Notes under the pieces: model-generated
The model's input: the letters and a program-made list of their open reading frames with translations, nothing else
What the model was told of the DNA's origin: nothing
The model's database searches: none
Shown here: one piece after another, positions 36,513 through 46,286 of the stretch
How positions within the stretch are numbered: the stretch's first letter is position 1
Layout: each line of letters begins with the position of its first letter
Translations under genes and position numbers: made by a program
NCBI RefSeq assembly: GCF_004752005.1
Contig: NZ_CP038493.1
Coordinates: 186,001 to 250,000, forward strand
Direction of reading: 5' to 3'
Length of the DNA stretch: 64,000 bases
Origin: Thalassotalea sp. HSM 43
GTDB lineage: Bacteria > Pseudomonadota > Gammaproteobacteria > Enterobacterales > Alteromonadaceae

Positions 36513-37439
36513 TTGAGTGAAAACAACGATTCAGTGAAACGCATACTACTAACAGGTGGTACCGGCTTGATCGGATCCGCATTTATCAAGAAATATCAGC
36601 ACAAATATCAATTTGATGTGCTGACCCGCCAGCGTGTCTCGGTTAACTGTCTGTTTAACAACGAAGAGAACATTCAACTACTGTATGGCATTCGAGATCT
36701 CGATGACCTTAATGATTACGACGCAGTTATTAATCTTGCTGGTGAACCCATTGCCGACAAGCGCTGGAGCTTGCAACAAAAGCGTAATATCTGTCATAGT
36801 CGCTGGAATTTAACCCATCGCTTATCAAAACGCTTAAACAATTCATCGTCTCCCCCAAGGGTCTTTATATCAGGCTCGGCTATTGGTTATTATGGTCGAC
36901 AGAATTCGATTGAGATTGATGAGAACTTCGATGAATGCTATCAAGAATTCACCCATCGTGTTTGTAAAGTTTGGGAACAAAAAGCCCTCCTAAGCCATGC
37001 CAAAACTCGGGTTTGCTTATTACGAACTGGGATTGTTTTGGATAAAAACCATGGCGCTTTGAAAAAGATGTTATTGCCCTACAAGATGGGCTTAGGCGGT
37101 CGTTTCGCCACCGGCCATCAATATATGTCTTGGATCCATATTGATGATATGGTGCGTGCCATCGAGTTTGTACTCAATCATCCCCATTGCCAAGGCAGCT
37201 ACAACTTAACTGCGCCAAACCCAGTAACCAATGCCGAATTCAGTGCCACACTCGCGAAAATATTGAATCGACCTAATGTGGCCACAATGCCAGGTTTTGT
37301 TTTACGTTTACTGTTTGGAGAGATGGCAGATTTGTTTTTATTTGGGCAAAAAGTTATTCCCAAAAAATTAACGGATGCTGAATTTCTGTTCCAGCATCCG
37401 CAATTGGAAGAAGCGCTTAACGATTTGTTAGCACCTTAG
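36513..37439 (+). CDS. yfcH: TIGR01777-family SDR protein (YfcH)
   Basis: 308 residues if it starts at TTG 36513; GTG 36534 would give a start right before the Rossmann motif, and no ATG is available. The motif RILLTGGTGLIGSAF binds the dinucleotide. VINLAGEPIADKRWSLQQK, SRWNLTHRL, VFISGSAIGYYGRQ, TRVCLLRTGIVLDK, YMSWIHIDDMV and the C-terminal DUF1731 region with VIPKKLTDAEFLFQHP closely match E. coli YfcH. The physiological role is unproven; a nucleotide-sugar epimerase-like cytoplasmic enzyme is assumed. Confidence 0.93.
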   Translation: MSENNDSVKRILLTGGTGLIGSAFIKKYQHKYQFDVLTRQRVSVNCLFNNEENIQLLYGIRDLDDLNDYDAVINLAGEPIADKRWSLQQKRNICHSRWNLTHRLSKRLNNSSSPPRVFISGSAIGYYGRQNSIEIDENFDECYQEFTHRVCKVWEQKALLSHAKTRVCLLRTGIVLDKNHGALKKMLLPYKMGLGGRFATGHQYMSWIHIDDMVRAIEFVLNHPHCQGSYNLTAPNPVTNAEFSATLAKILNRPNVATMPGFVLRLLFGEMADLFLFGQKVIPKKLTDAEFLFQHPQLEEALNDLLAP

Positions 37440-37470
37440 CCACTATAAAAGCTGACTAAAAAACTCACTA

Positions 37471-39975
37471 TTATAAAGTACGACGAATTAGCGTCACGCT
37501 CGATAAGTTCATTAACCGGTAACAACTGATCAATCCCATCAAGCCAACAAACGCCGCGCCACTGATAATACCAAGCAACCAGTATTCGAAATGCCAATTA
37601 GGCTGCATATCAAACACTCGCTGTTGCACCACATGCACGGCAACTTCCATGCCCCAGCTCGCCAGTAATCCGGCAATAGCACCTAACACGACAAACTCCA
37701 ATAGTGTTGCCGCCTTTAATAAACTTCCTCGCGCGCCTAAGGTACGCAATATAGCCAGTTCACGTTCACGCTCTTCCATGCTCGCTTGTACTTGTGCAAT
37801 CAACACCAACGCCCCAGCGACAAGCACCAAGATCAAAATAAACTCGACCGCCAAAGAGACTTGTTCAATCACATCGCGTAATTGCGTTAGCATCGCCTCA
37901 ACATCAATCACACTGATGGTTGGGTATTGACTTAAAAAGCGCTGCATCTCGCGTTTTTTATCTTGAGGAACATGGATCGAAGCAATATACGTTGCTGGGA
38001 ATTGATCCAATACCGCGTCCGAAAATATCATGTAGAAGTTTGGCTGCATGGTTTGCCAATTCACTTCACGAATACTGGTGACCGGTACGGTGACGTTTTG
38101 CGCACCAATTTGAAAGCTAATGGTATCACCAATGTTAAGCTTTAAGCGCTCAGCAACACGGGATTCAACCGACACCTGTGCCTTGTTTTCAGCGTCGACA
38201 AACCATTCACCTTCGATGATCTTATTTTCTTTGGGTAATTGATTATGCCAGGTCAAATTCAATTCACGGCCAATGCCTTGGCGACCACGATCAGAACCAT
38301 CTTGCTCTTCTTTTGACGCTTCTTTGCTGACGGTTTCTTCATTAATCGCCGTGAGTCGACCTCTAACGATTGGGTACAGGTTACTGGCACTCATATTATG
38401 CTCAGCCAAAAACTGCTCAACATTGCCGACTTGTTGCTTATTGATATTCACCAAAAACTGATTTGGTGTATCGACTGGCAATTGACCTTGCCACTCATCA
38501 AGTAAATCGTTGCGAACAACCAGCATCAACAGCAATAACTTGATGGCGACGGTAAAGCTGATCAGTTGCACATTATTTTGTTTGCCTCTGCGTTTTAAGT
38601 TAGCCATGGCTAAGTGCATGCCTTGACCTGCTTGAGAGCCAATTTTTCGACCAACACTAACCAACATGCGACCGAGTAACAACACAATAGCAATGGCGAT
38701 TGCGCCGCCAACCATCAAGGCTAAGGTAAGCACCACATCTCGACTAAACAGCCACAACAACAGGAATACCGCGACCAATGGCGGAATATTACCGAGCCAG
38801 CCGCGACGCTTATCAAAACTGGTAAAGCCACGAATAACCGATAATACAGGTGTCGAAATTAACGACTGCATTGGTGTTATAGCAAACGCAAACGCACAGA
38901 TAACGCCGGTAAATACGGCAACCGCAAATGGGTATATGCCAAGTTCACTGCTGCCATAAGGCAAATAATCACCGATAAAAAACAAACCAACGCCAAGTAT
39001 CAATGCTCCGAGTAACAGGCCACTGATAATAGAGAACAGCGCTAAAGAGCTCCAATGCAACAAATACAATTTGCGAATATGAGACAGTGATGCGCCCATG
39101 GCTTTAAATACTGCCACCATAGGTTGGTGACGTTGGCCGTAACGTCGCGCGGCAACACTGACGGCAACGCTCGCCAAGATAATGCCCAACATGCTGCCTA
39201 AGGCCAAATATTTTTCGGCGCGGTTCAAGGCTCTCGCAAGAGGAGATTGTTGAGATTTAATGTCATACCAACGCTGGGTTTCTAATACCTGCGGTTTAAC
39301 CCATTCTTCAAATGACTCAATGACCGAGTCTTCACCGGCAAATAAATAACGATAGGTTAAGCGAGAGCCGGGTTGCACGACTTGTGTTTGTTCAACGTCG
39401 GCAAAGTTCATCAATACCCTTGGACCTTGGGTAAAGACAGAAAATGAGGTATCAGGCTCCTGAAAGATGGTGGCGCTAATGGTAAATGTTGCGACGCCTA
39501 TCTCCAGAGAATCCCCCACATTCAAGCCCATTTTTTCCAATAAGCTTGGCGCAACCCATACGTTGCCTGATTGCGGTTGGTTACCGGCTATAGGTTGATT
39601 GTTGTTATCAATTAATAACTCACCACGCAATGGGTATTGTTCGGTCACCGCTTTCACTGACGCCAGTAACATTTCATCTTCAGAGAACACCATAGATGAG
39701 AACAACAACACACTGGCCTGCCCTAATCCTTGCTGCTGCGCTTCGTTTAATATGGCCTGGTCAACAGGACGACTCGATTGCAACACCCTGTCCGAGGCGA
39801 TAAAGCTGTTACTCTTGCTGATCAACGCTGAACGAATTTGATCACTAAATCCTGACAGGGAAAATACCGTAGCAACCGCCAAAATGATCGCAAAACAGAT
39901 TATGGTCAGTTCACCACGTCTCAGTTCGTGCTTAAATAAGCGCAATGAATGCCGCATCCACATAGGCATCGTCAT
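37471..39975 (-). CDS. ybbP: ABC transporter permease, FtsX/MacB-like (YbbP)
   Basis: 834 residues with about ten membrane helices arranged as two FtsX-like domains (three-helix blocks near 260-390 and 710-830), a first helix at about 22-42 and large periplasmic MacB-type loops (50-240 and 500-690). RAEKYLALGSMLGIILASVA and EERERELAILRTLGARGSLL are typical coupling segments. The start codon overlaps the ybbA stop by one base (TAATG). With YbbA it forms an exporter of unknown substrate, the same pair that flanks tesA in E. coli. Confidence 0.94.
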   Translation of the reverse strand: MTMPMWMRHSLRLFKHELRRGELTIICFAIILAVATVFSLSGFSDQIRSALISKSNSFIASDRVLQSSRPVDQAILNEAQQQGLGQASVLLFSSMVFSEDEMLLASVKAVTEQYPLRGELLIDNNNQPIAGNQPQSGNVWVAPSLLEKMGLNVGDSLEIGVATFTISATIFQEPDTSFSVFTQGPRVLMNFADVEQTQVVQPGSRLTYRYLFAGEDSVIESFEEWVKPQVLETQRWYDIKSQQSPLARALNRAEKYLALGSMLGIILASVAVSVAARRYGQRHQPMVAVFKAMGASLSHIRKLYLLHWSSLALFSIISGLLLGALILGVGLFFIGDYLPYGSSELGIYPFAVAVFTGVICAFAFAITPMQSLISTPVLSVIRGFTSFDKRRGWLGNIPPLVAVFLLLWLFSRDVVLTLALMVGGAIAIAIVLLLGRMLVSVGRKIGSQAGQGMHLAMANLKRRGKQNNVQLISFTVAIKLLLLMLVVRNDLLDEWQGQLPVDTPNQFLVNINKQQVGNVEQFLAEHNMSASNLYPIVRGRLTAINEETVSKEASKEEQDGSDRGRQGIGRELNLTWHNQLPKENKIIEGEWFVDAENKAQVSVESRVAERLKLNIGDTISFQIGAQNVTVPVTSIREVNWQTMQPNFYMIFSDAVLDQFPATYIASIHVPQDKKREMQRFLSQYPTISVIDVEAMLTQLRDVIEQVSLAVEFILILVLVAGALVLIAQVQASMEERERELAILRTLGARGSLLKAATLLEFVVLGAIAGLLASWGMEVAVHVVQQRVFDMQPNWHFEYWLLGIISGAAFVGLMGLISCYRLMNLSSVTLIRRTL

Positions 39976-40697
39976 TACACCACCTCAGCTATTGCCGGTT
40001 GCTGACTGACAAATTCACCGGCGTGCATGGTGAGTTTTCGCTGGCAACGTTGCGCTAAATCGGTGTCATGGGTAACCAGCACTAACGTTGTGCCTTGTTG
40101 TTTGTTTAGTTCAAACAATAACTGATTAATGGTTTCACCAGTATTAGCATCTAAGTTACCGGTTGGCTCATCGGCAAACAAAATATCAGGTTTGCTGATA
40201 AAGGCACGGGCAATGGCAACGCGCTGCTGCTCACCGCCGGATAGTTGACTTGGGTAATGTTCAAAACGATCACCAAGACCTACGCGAGTAAGCATCGCTT
40301 CTGCTTTTTCTCGCGCTTGTGTGTCGCCGGCCAGCTCTGCTGGCAGCATGACATTTTCTAATGCGGTTAAACTGGTGATCAATAAAAACGATTGGAAAAT
40401 AAAGCCCACATGTTGGGCACGAACTTGACTGCGTTGCTCTTCATCGTATTGATGCAACGGCAAGCCTTTTAAATAAATTTCACCATCACTTGGCACATCA
40501 AGACCGGCCATCAATGATAGCAAGGTTGTTTTACCTGAGCCGGATGCGCCGATGATTGCTAAGGTTTCACCAGACTTGACTTGCAGGTCAATTGTTCGCA
40601 AGATGGTCAGCACATTATCTTGACCCTTGGTCGCGGCGGTTGTCACTTTTTTACTGACTGCGCGGCATTCTAGAATAATTTCGGAATCTTTATTCAT
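39975..40697 (-). CDS. ybbA: ABC transporter ATP-binding protein (YbbA)
   Basis: 240 residues from ATG 40697; an ATG at 40727 would add ten residues. Walker A (GASGSGKTT), Q-loop (FIFQSFLLI), signature ([14 protein letters not shown]), Walker B ([10 protein letters not shown]) and H-loop (LVTHD) are complete. It belongs to the LolD/MacB-like ATPase family and pairs with the downstream YbbP permease. Its start codon interlocks with that of the divergent tesA gene (40695-40698, CATG), so any promoter lies inside the other coding region. Confidence 0.94.
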   Translation of the reverse strand: MNKDSEIILECRAVSKKVTTAATKGQDNVLTILRTIDLQVKSGETLAIIGASGSGKTTLLSLMAGLDVPSDGEIYLKGLPLHQYDEEQRSQVRAQHVGFIFQSFLLITSLTALENVMLPAELAGDTQAREKAEAMLTRVGLGDRFEHYPSQLSGGEQQRVAIARAFISKPDILFADEPTGNLDANTGETINQLLFELNKQQGTTLVLVTHDTDLAQRCQRKLTMHAGEFVSQQPAIAEVV

Positions 40698-41310
40698 GCT
40701 TAAAAAATTGTCCCTGTTTCTTGTCATACTACTAACTGTTACGTTAAGCCAAAAGGTTTTGGCTCACAATACTATTTTACTACTAGGTGATAGCCTAAGT
40801 GCAAGTTATGGCATGGAAGAAAAACAGGGGTGGGTTTATCTTCTAAATCAACAACTCGAAAGCGAAAAAGCCACTTACCGTATCAAAAACGCCAGCATCA
40901 GTGGTGAGACTACAGAAGGCGGTCTATCTAGGATTGACGCTATTTTAGAGCAAAATAAAGTTGATATATTGTTAATTGAGTTGGGCGGCAATGATGGCCT
41001 ACGTGGCTTCCCACCAAAGCTCATAAAAAACAACTTGTTACAAATAATATCAAAAGCTAAGGCTAAAAATGTACAGGTTTTATTATCGAAAGTAAAAATT
41101 CCACCTAATTATGGTCCTCGCTATAACCAAATGTTTGAACAAGTATTTGTCGATGTCGCCAAGCAAACCGACGTCACCTTACTGGAGTTTTTTATCGAAA
41201 AAGTCGCGACCGATCCGAGTATGATGCAAGCCGACGGCATTCACCCAAACTCAAAAGCGCAGCCAATATTGGCCGATGAAATGAAAAGTATGTTGGACGC
41301 GAATATTTAA
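40696..41310 (+). CDS. tesA: Periplasmic acyl-CoA thioesterase I / lysophospholipase L1 (SGNH hydrolase)
   Basis: 204 residues from ATG 40696, with a signal peptide ([20 protein letters not shown] then VLA). SGNH blocks are visible: block I ILLLGDSLSASYG with the nucleophile Ser33, block II ISGETTEGGLSR, block III ELGGNDGLRG, and block V DGIHPN with the catalytic Asp and His. TesA hydrolyses long-chain acyl thioesters and lysophospholipids in the periplasm. The longer frame starting at 40627 runs through ybbA and is rejected. Divergent from ybbAP, as in E. coli. Confidence 0.95.
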   Translation: MLKKLSLFLVILLTVTLSQKVLAHNTILLLGDSLSASYGMEEKQGWVYLLNQQLESEKATYRIKNASISGETTEGGLSRIDAILEQNKVDILLIELGGNDGLRGFPPKLIKNNLLQIISKAKAKNVQVLLSKVKIPPNYGPRYNQMFEQVFVDVAKQTDVTLLEFFIEKVATDPSMMQADGIHPNSKAQPILADEMKSMLDANI

Positions 41311-41317
41311 TTTTTAT

Positions 41318-41338
41318 TAACTAAGGGCTAAGGACTTG
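41318..41338. repeat. Short copy of the CTAAGGG heptamer repeat
   Basis: TAACTAA and GGGCTAA followed by a degenerate GGACTTG, directly downstream of tesA. It shares CTAAGGGCTAAGG with the array after tcdA. Confidence 0.65.
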
Positions 41339-41506
41339 TGTGTAGTGCGTAACATAAAAGTACAACAACGTAGCTTAGTTTCACATCCTTGCCTGAACGT
41401 TGCTCAAACGTCCAAAATAATAGTCAAAATGATAACAAGTCATGTCATCAACGGCGATATTATGGCAATATTAATGAAAAACAAACCCGTGATAATATAA
41501 GCCCTC

Positions 41507-43138
41507 ATGTCAGACCCGCACCACATTTTTGATATCATCAGTAAACATATTGATGCGTTTAGTTTTCAGCACCACATTGAAGGCAGCCATGATCACCTAT
41601 TTATGTCGGTGCTTGATGCGATTGACTCAATCATTTTTGTAAAAGATGTTGATGGCAAACATTTGTTTGTTAATCGTGCCTACGAAGTAGAGACCGGTAT
41701 AAATCGCCAACAAGTTATAGGCAAAACCGATGCGGACATTTTCAGTTTTGATGAGAAAACTCGTGATCATATTATCAATACCGATAAAAAACTAATTAAA
41801 AATGCGGAAACCATCAAAATTGAAGAAGAGATACGGGTCAAAGATGGCAGCCTGTCTTGGTTCTTAACCACCAAGGCGGCGATTACCGATCGTGATAATA
41901 AGGTTATCGCCCTAGCCGGCTCGGCGACCAATATCTCCGAGCAAAAGCGATTAGAACAAGAACTTCTCAAAGCGAACCGAGAAAAGACCGAATTTTTAGC
42001 GCAGCTAAGTCATGAAATACGCACACCGTTAAATGCCATTTCAGGGCTTGCCGAGATCACCCAAAATGAATTTCAGCAAGTGCAAGCGTCGATTGAATCA
42101 TCAGACAATGCTAACTCGACACTTGCCAGTCAGGGATATCACGGAGTATTCCGTTACATTGACGACATTGCCGAAACAACAGAGCATTTATCATTGGTCA
42201 TTGAAGATATCCTTGATGCCACTAACTTTGAAATTAACGCACTAACCTTAAATGAAAAGGTATTTAATTTAGGTTATACCTTTGAACAATTGCAAAAAGT
42301 AGTCGCAACCATCAATCGAAAAAATGACGTAAACGTAAAATTTACCTCATTAACCCCTATCGATTACTATTTATTGGGTGACGAAAGTAAACTATTCCAA
42401 GTCATTATAAATCTGATCAACAACGCCATTAAATTTACCGAACAAGGTGAAATCAACATAACCTTCAGTTGCGAAGGTGAAAAAGATAACGTTCAACTTA
42501 ATGTGTGTGTGACCGATACTGGTGTCGGTATCGCCAAGGCAGAGCAAGATAAAATCTTCGACGCATTTTATCAATCTGATCAAAACGAACGCCACTTCGG
42601 CTCAGGTATAGGCTTATCGGTTGCCAGTCGTATTATCGACAAAATGGGCGGTAAGCTCAGTGTCGATAGCGACATTGGTCAGGGCAGTCGCTTTAGTTTC
42701 AAGCTAAGTTTTGCCAAGAAAAACGCGCCAAGCTCAGCGCACAATATCTGTGAACGTCAGCGTTTTCAAGGTAAGAAAGCCTTAGTCGTTGATGATTTAG
42801 AAATGAATATCGTGGTACCTAGTTACTTTCTTAACAACCTTAATTTTGATGTTATGAGTGCACAAAGCGGTGAACAAGCGATAGAGCTTTGTCATCAACA
42901 TCAGTTCGATATCATTCTTACCGATCTGCGCATGCCGGGCATGAATGGTCTGGAAACCGCCAAGAAAATTAAGGCCGATAATCGTAATTCCAGCACACCG
43001 ATCATTGCCGTTAGCGCGAATCTTTCAATGACCGACAAGCTTGAATGCTTGTCCGCTGGTATTTGTGACTCTTTGGCTAAACCGCTGAAAGCCGATGATT
43101 TAACGGCCTTGGTAGACAAGTACTTTCCTAAAGCCTAA
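41507..43138 (+). CDS. PAS-containing hybrid sensor histidine kinase
   Basis: 543 residues, cytoplasmic (no membrane helix). Order: a PAS domain at about 32-148 (DAIDSIIFVKDVDGKHLFVN), HisKA with His169 in FLAQLSHEIRTPLNAISGLA, HATPase_c (NLINNAIKFTEQGEI, DTGVGIAKAEQDKIFDAFYQ, GSGIGLSVASRIID) and a C-terminal receiver domain with Asp473 in ILTDLRMPGMNG and Lys in LAKPLKADD. There is no Hpt or output domain, so an external phosphotransfer partner is needed. Signal unknown; no cognate regulator is adjacent. Confidence 0.93.
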   Translation: MSDPHHIFDIISKHIDAFSFQHHIEGSHDHLFMSVLDAIDSIIFVKDVDGKHLFVNRAYEVETGINRQQVIGKTDADIFSFDEKTRDHIINTDKKLIKNAETIKIEEEIRVKDGSLSWFLTTKAAITDRDNKVIALAGSATNISEQKRLEQELLKANREKTEFLAQLSHEIRTPLNAISGLAEITQNEFQQVQASIESSDNANSTLASQGYHGVFRYIDDIAETTEHLSLVIEDILDATNFEINALTLNEKVFNLGYTFEQLQKVVATINRKNDVNVKFTSLTPIDYYLLGDESKLFQVIINLINNAIKFTEQGEINITFSCEGEKDNVQLNVCVTDTGVGIAKAEQDKIFDAFYQSDQNERHFGSGIGLSVASRIIDKMGGKLSVDSDIGQGSRFSFKLSFAKKNAPSSAHNICERQRFQGKKALVVDDLEMNIVVPSYFLNNLNFDVMSAQSGEQAIELCHQHQFDIILTDLRMPGMNGLETAKKIKADNRNSSTPIIAVSANLSMTDKLECLSAGICDSLAKPLKADDLTALVDKYFPKA

Positions 43139-43223
43139 TTATGGCGCTAAGCCATTGACTGCATTAGCCATTTCACGGGTAATACGATAAGCTAAGATTA
43201 TCCTTTACCAGCTGGAATTGCTT

Positions 43224-43658
43224 ATGAATGATACCTTACACCCTGCGCCGAAATGGTTCGCTCCTGTTACCGTTGTAGCCTTGATCTGGAATTTAATGGG
43301 CGTCATGGCCTATTTAATGGGCCCAGTCAATAATGCCGACGTTATGTCCAGTCTTTCTGAAGCGCAACAAGCGTTTTATCAAACCATGCCAACGTGGGCT
43401 ATGACTGCCTTTGCCATCGCCGTATTTGCCGGCAGCTTAGGCTGTTTAATGCTCGCTCTGCGCAAACGACTTGCGATTGTTTTATTGTTGCTCAGTTTAC
43501 TTGGCGTGATCGTGCAAAACGTACATGCGTTTATGCTCAATGATGGCATCGCTATCTTTGGACAATCGGCGATGGTCATGCCTTTATTGGTGATCATTAT
43601 TGCCGTCGCCCTATTGTATTTGGCTAAACACGCCAATCAGAAAAACTGGCTCGACTAA
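43224..43658 (+). CDS. Small four-helix membrane protein of unknown function
   Basis: 144 residues from ATG 43224 (a TTG at 43218 is less likely). Four membrane helices at about 12-32, 55-75, 80-100 and 112-133. Conserved-looking features are VVALIWNLMGVMAYLMG, PTWAMTAFAIAVFAGSLGCLMLALRKR (cut here as AFAIAVFAGSLGC) and LLLSLLGVIVQNV. Similar proteins are often labelled 'sugar transporter' without proof; I assign no function. It follows the hybrid kinase by 85 bp on the same strand. Confidence 0.75.
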   Translation: MNDTLHPAPKWFAPVTVVALIWNLMGVMAYLMGPVNNADVMSSLSEAQQAFYQTMPTWAMTAFAIAVFAGSLGCLMLALRKRLAIVLLLLSLLGVIVQNVHAFMLNDGIAIFGQSAMVMPLLVIIIAVALLYLAKHANQKNWLD

Positions 43659-43693
43659 AATAAAATGAGCTAGCAAAATTGCCCCCCGCTTGT

Positions 43694-43765
43694 TTCAAGG
43701 GGTCATTCAAGGGGTCAGATCACTTGAAAAGCACCGTCATTGCGGCGAAGGCCGCAACCCCGATG
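43694..43765. repeat. Tandem 12-mer and REP-like palindrome in a 382-bp gap
   Basis: TTCAAGGGGTCA occurs twice back to back (43694-43705, 43706-43717). It is followed by CGTCATTGCGGCGAAGGCCGC (split: CGTCATTGCGG, CGAAGG, CCGC), whose GCGGC/GCCGC stem with a GAAG loop resembles widespread REP-type palindromes. The rest of the gap (43659-44040) shows no gene; a GTG gene starts at 44041. Confidence 0.6.
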
Positions 43766-44040
43766 GTAAGGCTAATTCGGCGAACCTGGCTATACATTTT
43801 TGCGCTTCTAGCAAAAGTGTATTATTAATTAACTGTATTACTAATTAACGTAATAATTAAACGAGTTAGCAGGTAGCAATACCGAAATGTAAAAGCATTA
43901 GTGGTCATGTTAGCTCTATAATCTCTATAACCTTTTTTAGATAAGAAAACACCAGTCGTTATAAAACCGAGTGTCATTGCACCTGAATTAAAGTGATGAC
44001 TAAGCCAAAGGTTTGTATGGTATGACAGAAGAGTATTCTT

Positions 44041-44850
44041 GTGAAAAGTACTATCAGCAAAATCAGTATTGGCTTACTCGCATCAATGAGCTTTTGCGTT
44101 GCCAGTGCAGCAGAAAAACCCAATTCTAAAGATCTCGCACAAGAGATTGCCAACCCCTTAACGACGATGGTTATTGTGCCTATTCAAACCGAATATAACG
44201 ACAATATCGGCCCTGAGGACGATGGAACCAGAACCACAATATTTGTCCAACCAATCATTCCTATTGAACTTAATGAAGATTGGAATTTAATAACTCGTAC
44301 TATTTTGCCAATTATTCAGCAAGACGACATTTTCCCCGGTGCAGGGTCGCAAAGCGGCATTGGTGATATTTCTGAAAGCTTATTCTTTTCGCCCACAGAG
44401 CCAACCGACAATGGTTGGATCATGGGTTATGGGCCCTATGTTCAGCTTGATACCGCAAGTGATGACTACTTAGGTTTTGACGAGCACGGTATTGGTGGTT
44501 CTTTTATCGCATTGACCGTCGATGGCCCACGCACTTATGGCTTTCTAGCCACGCAGTATTATTCAGCGGAAGGAAGTATTGGAGACAGTTACAGCAATTT
44601 TTTTATTCAACCGTTTTATGATTACACCACCGAAGGTGCGATGACCATTGAATTGACCTCAGAGTCCAATTACAACTGGAATGAAGATCAATGGTCAATC
44701 CCTTTAACAATCACCGCTTCACAATATTTCGAAGTCAGCGGCCAACCCATCTTATTTGGTGGCGGCTTTAAATATTGGCTTGAATCTGCGCCAGGTGATC
44801 CCGAAGGATTGTCATTGAACTTAAATTTGTATTTGCTGTTTCCTAAATAA
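44041..44850 (+). CDS. Outer-membrane transporter-like beta-barrel protein
   Basis: 269 residues starting with GTG 44041 (AGAAGAG eight bases upstream). A signal peptide (cleavage near ASAA, residue 24) precedes a barrel with features of the phenol-degradation meta-pathway (MetA) outer-membrane family: NPLTTMVIVPIQTEYNDNIG, FVQPIIPIELNEDWNLITRT, GIGDISESLFFSP and GGGFKYWLESAPGDPEG, ending in LNLYLLFPK. It is probably an outer-membrane protein of unknown substrate. Convergent with the DASS transporter 24 bp away. Confidence 0.75.
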   Translation: MKSTISKISIGLLASMSFCVASAAEKPNSKDLAQEIANPLTTMVIVPIQTEYNDNIGPEDDGTRTTIFVQPIIPIELNEDWNLITRTILPIIQQDDIFPGAGSQSGIGDISESLFFSPTEPTDNGWIMGYGPYVQLDTASDDYLGFDEHGIGGSFIALTVDGPRTYGFLATQYYSAEGSIGDSYSNFFIQPFYDYTTEGAMTIELTSESNYNWNEDQWSIPLTITASQYFEVSGQPILFGGGFKYWLESAPGDPEGLSLNLNLYLLFPK

Positions 44851-44874
44851 CGAACTCGCTTTCCCCGCCTTGTG

Positions 44875-46242
44875 CTAAAGCAATAAATAACACAGAAATG
44901 CAACCAACATAGCGACGACAAAGCTCAATATTGCCCCTTCTCGCACCATTTGACCTATGCTGATTTTGCCTGTGCCATAGGCTATGGCATTTGGCGCCGT
45001 TGCCACCGGCAACATAAAGGCACAACTAGCACATATTGCAGCTGGGATCATAAACACCTTAGCATCAAACCCCGCCGACAGCGCCGCCACCGCCAGTACT
45101 GGCATTAACAAGGTCGCAGTAGCGGTATTACTGGTGATTTCGGTCAGATAAGTAACCACCCAACAAATAACTAACAGCATGACCAATAAAGGTAGATGCG
45201 CTAAACTCGCCAACCAAGTACCAAGCATGTCCGATAAACCAGAGGCAACAAAGCCTTTGGCAATCACAATACCACCAGCAAACAACAACAGCATATCCCA
45301 AGGAATTTTCTTCGCCGACGACCAATCAAGTAAACGCCCACCTTTGCCATTACTGATGGCAAACATCAATACCACCGCAGCTAGCGCCACGGTACTATCG
45401 CCGATACCGCTACTACCAATCAATCCGCTCCAGCCACCAAACGGTTCCTTGCGAAAGATCCAAGCCAGTGCCGTTAATCCAAACACCCACAATGTGCGTC
45501 GCTCTTCTACCCGCCATGGCCCAGGTTTAGGCATGGTTATCGATTCATTTAAGGTTAACCCGCGGGTTAGCCACATCGCCATTAATGGCACGGCCAGAAG
45601 AACCACAGGTACACCGATTTTCATCCATTCTAGAAAACCAAACTCCATACCGGTATGTTCTTCATAAATACCCGCGAATATTACGTTAGGCGGTGTACCG
45701 ATTAAGGTTCCCACGCCACCAACACTTGAGGCGTAAGCAACACCTAAAATAAGCGCTATTTTTAAACGCTCATTATCGACATGCGCTAACAAAGCCATTG
45801 CCATAGGTAACATAATAAGCACAGTCGCGGTATTTGAAATCCACATACTTAATATGGCGCTGGTTAACATAAAGCCAAGCACCAAACGTCGAGCGCTGGA
45901 GACACCAATTAAGGTCACCATGTACACAGCCAAGCGCTCATGCGCACCACTTTTCTCTAATGCTTTGGACAACATAAATGCGCCCATAAGCAATAAGATC
46001 ACATGGGAGCCCAATGCCGATGCCGCGCCTTTGTGATCTAGCACGCCAAAGATAGGAAGCAATGCAAATGGAATAAGCGATGTTGCAGGAATAGGCAGTG
46101 CTTCCGTAACCCAAAATACCACGGTCAATAACGTGATCGCCGCGGTGACAGACGCTTCATGGGTTAAGCCAGTGCTGAGTAAGCTAAAGTAACAGAGCAG
46201 CGCCAATAAAGGCGCAATAAGTAACACGAGTCTGGATTTCAT
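44875..46242 (-). CDS. DASS-family (SLC13) sodium:dicarboxylate/sulfate symporter
   Basis: 455 residues, about 11 membrane segments. Two SNT motifs, typical of the inverted-repeat substrate/sodium site of the DASS family, are visible: WISNTATVLIMLPMAMAL and TEITSNTATATLLMPVLA. Other family segments are FWVTEALPIPATSLIPFALL and GTPPNVIF. Likely substrates are C4-dicarboxylates, citrate or sulfate; the specificity is open. It lies 44 bp after nagZ on the same strand. Confidence 0.92.
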   Translation of the reverse strand: MKSRLVLLIAPLLALLCYFSLLSTGLTHEASVTAAITLLTVVFWVTEALPIPATSLIPFALLPIFGVLDHKGAASALGSHVILLLMGAFMLSKALEKSGAHERLAVYMVTLIGVSSARRLVLGFMLTSAILSMWISNTATVLIMLPMAMALLAHVDNERLKIALILGVAYASSVGGVGTLIGTPPNVIFAGIYEEHTGMEFGFLEWMKIGVPVVLLAVPLMAMWLTRGLTLNESITMPKPGPWRVEERRTLWVFGLTALAWIFRKEPFGGWSGLIGSSGIGDSTVALAAVVLMFAISNGKGGRLLDWSSAKKIPWDMLLLFAGGIVIAKGFVASGLSDMLGTWLASLAHLPLLVMLLVICWVVTYLTEITSNTATATLLMPVLAVAALSAGFDAKVFMIPAAICASCAFMLPVATAPNAIAYGTGKISIGQMVREGAILSFVVAMLVAFLCYLLL

Positions 46243-46286
46243 TGGTTTGTTTTTTTAATTATTTTTATATTTATTGGCGCCAACGG

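Noticed and set aside
45179-45667. 162-codon plus-strand frame inside the DASS transporter
   Set aside because: Antisense of membrane-helix codons; no start signal or homology.
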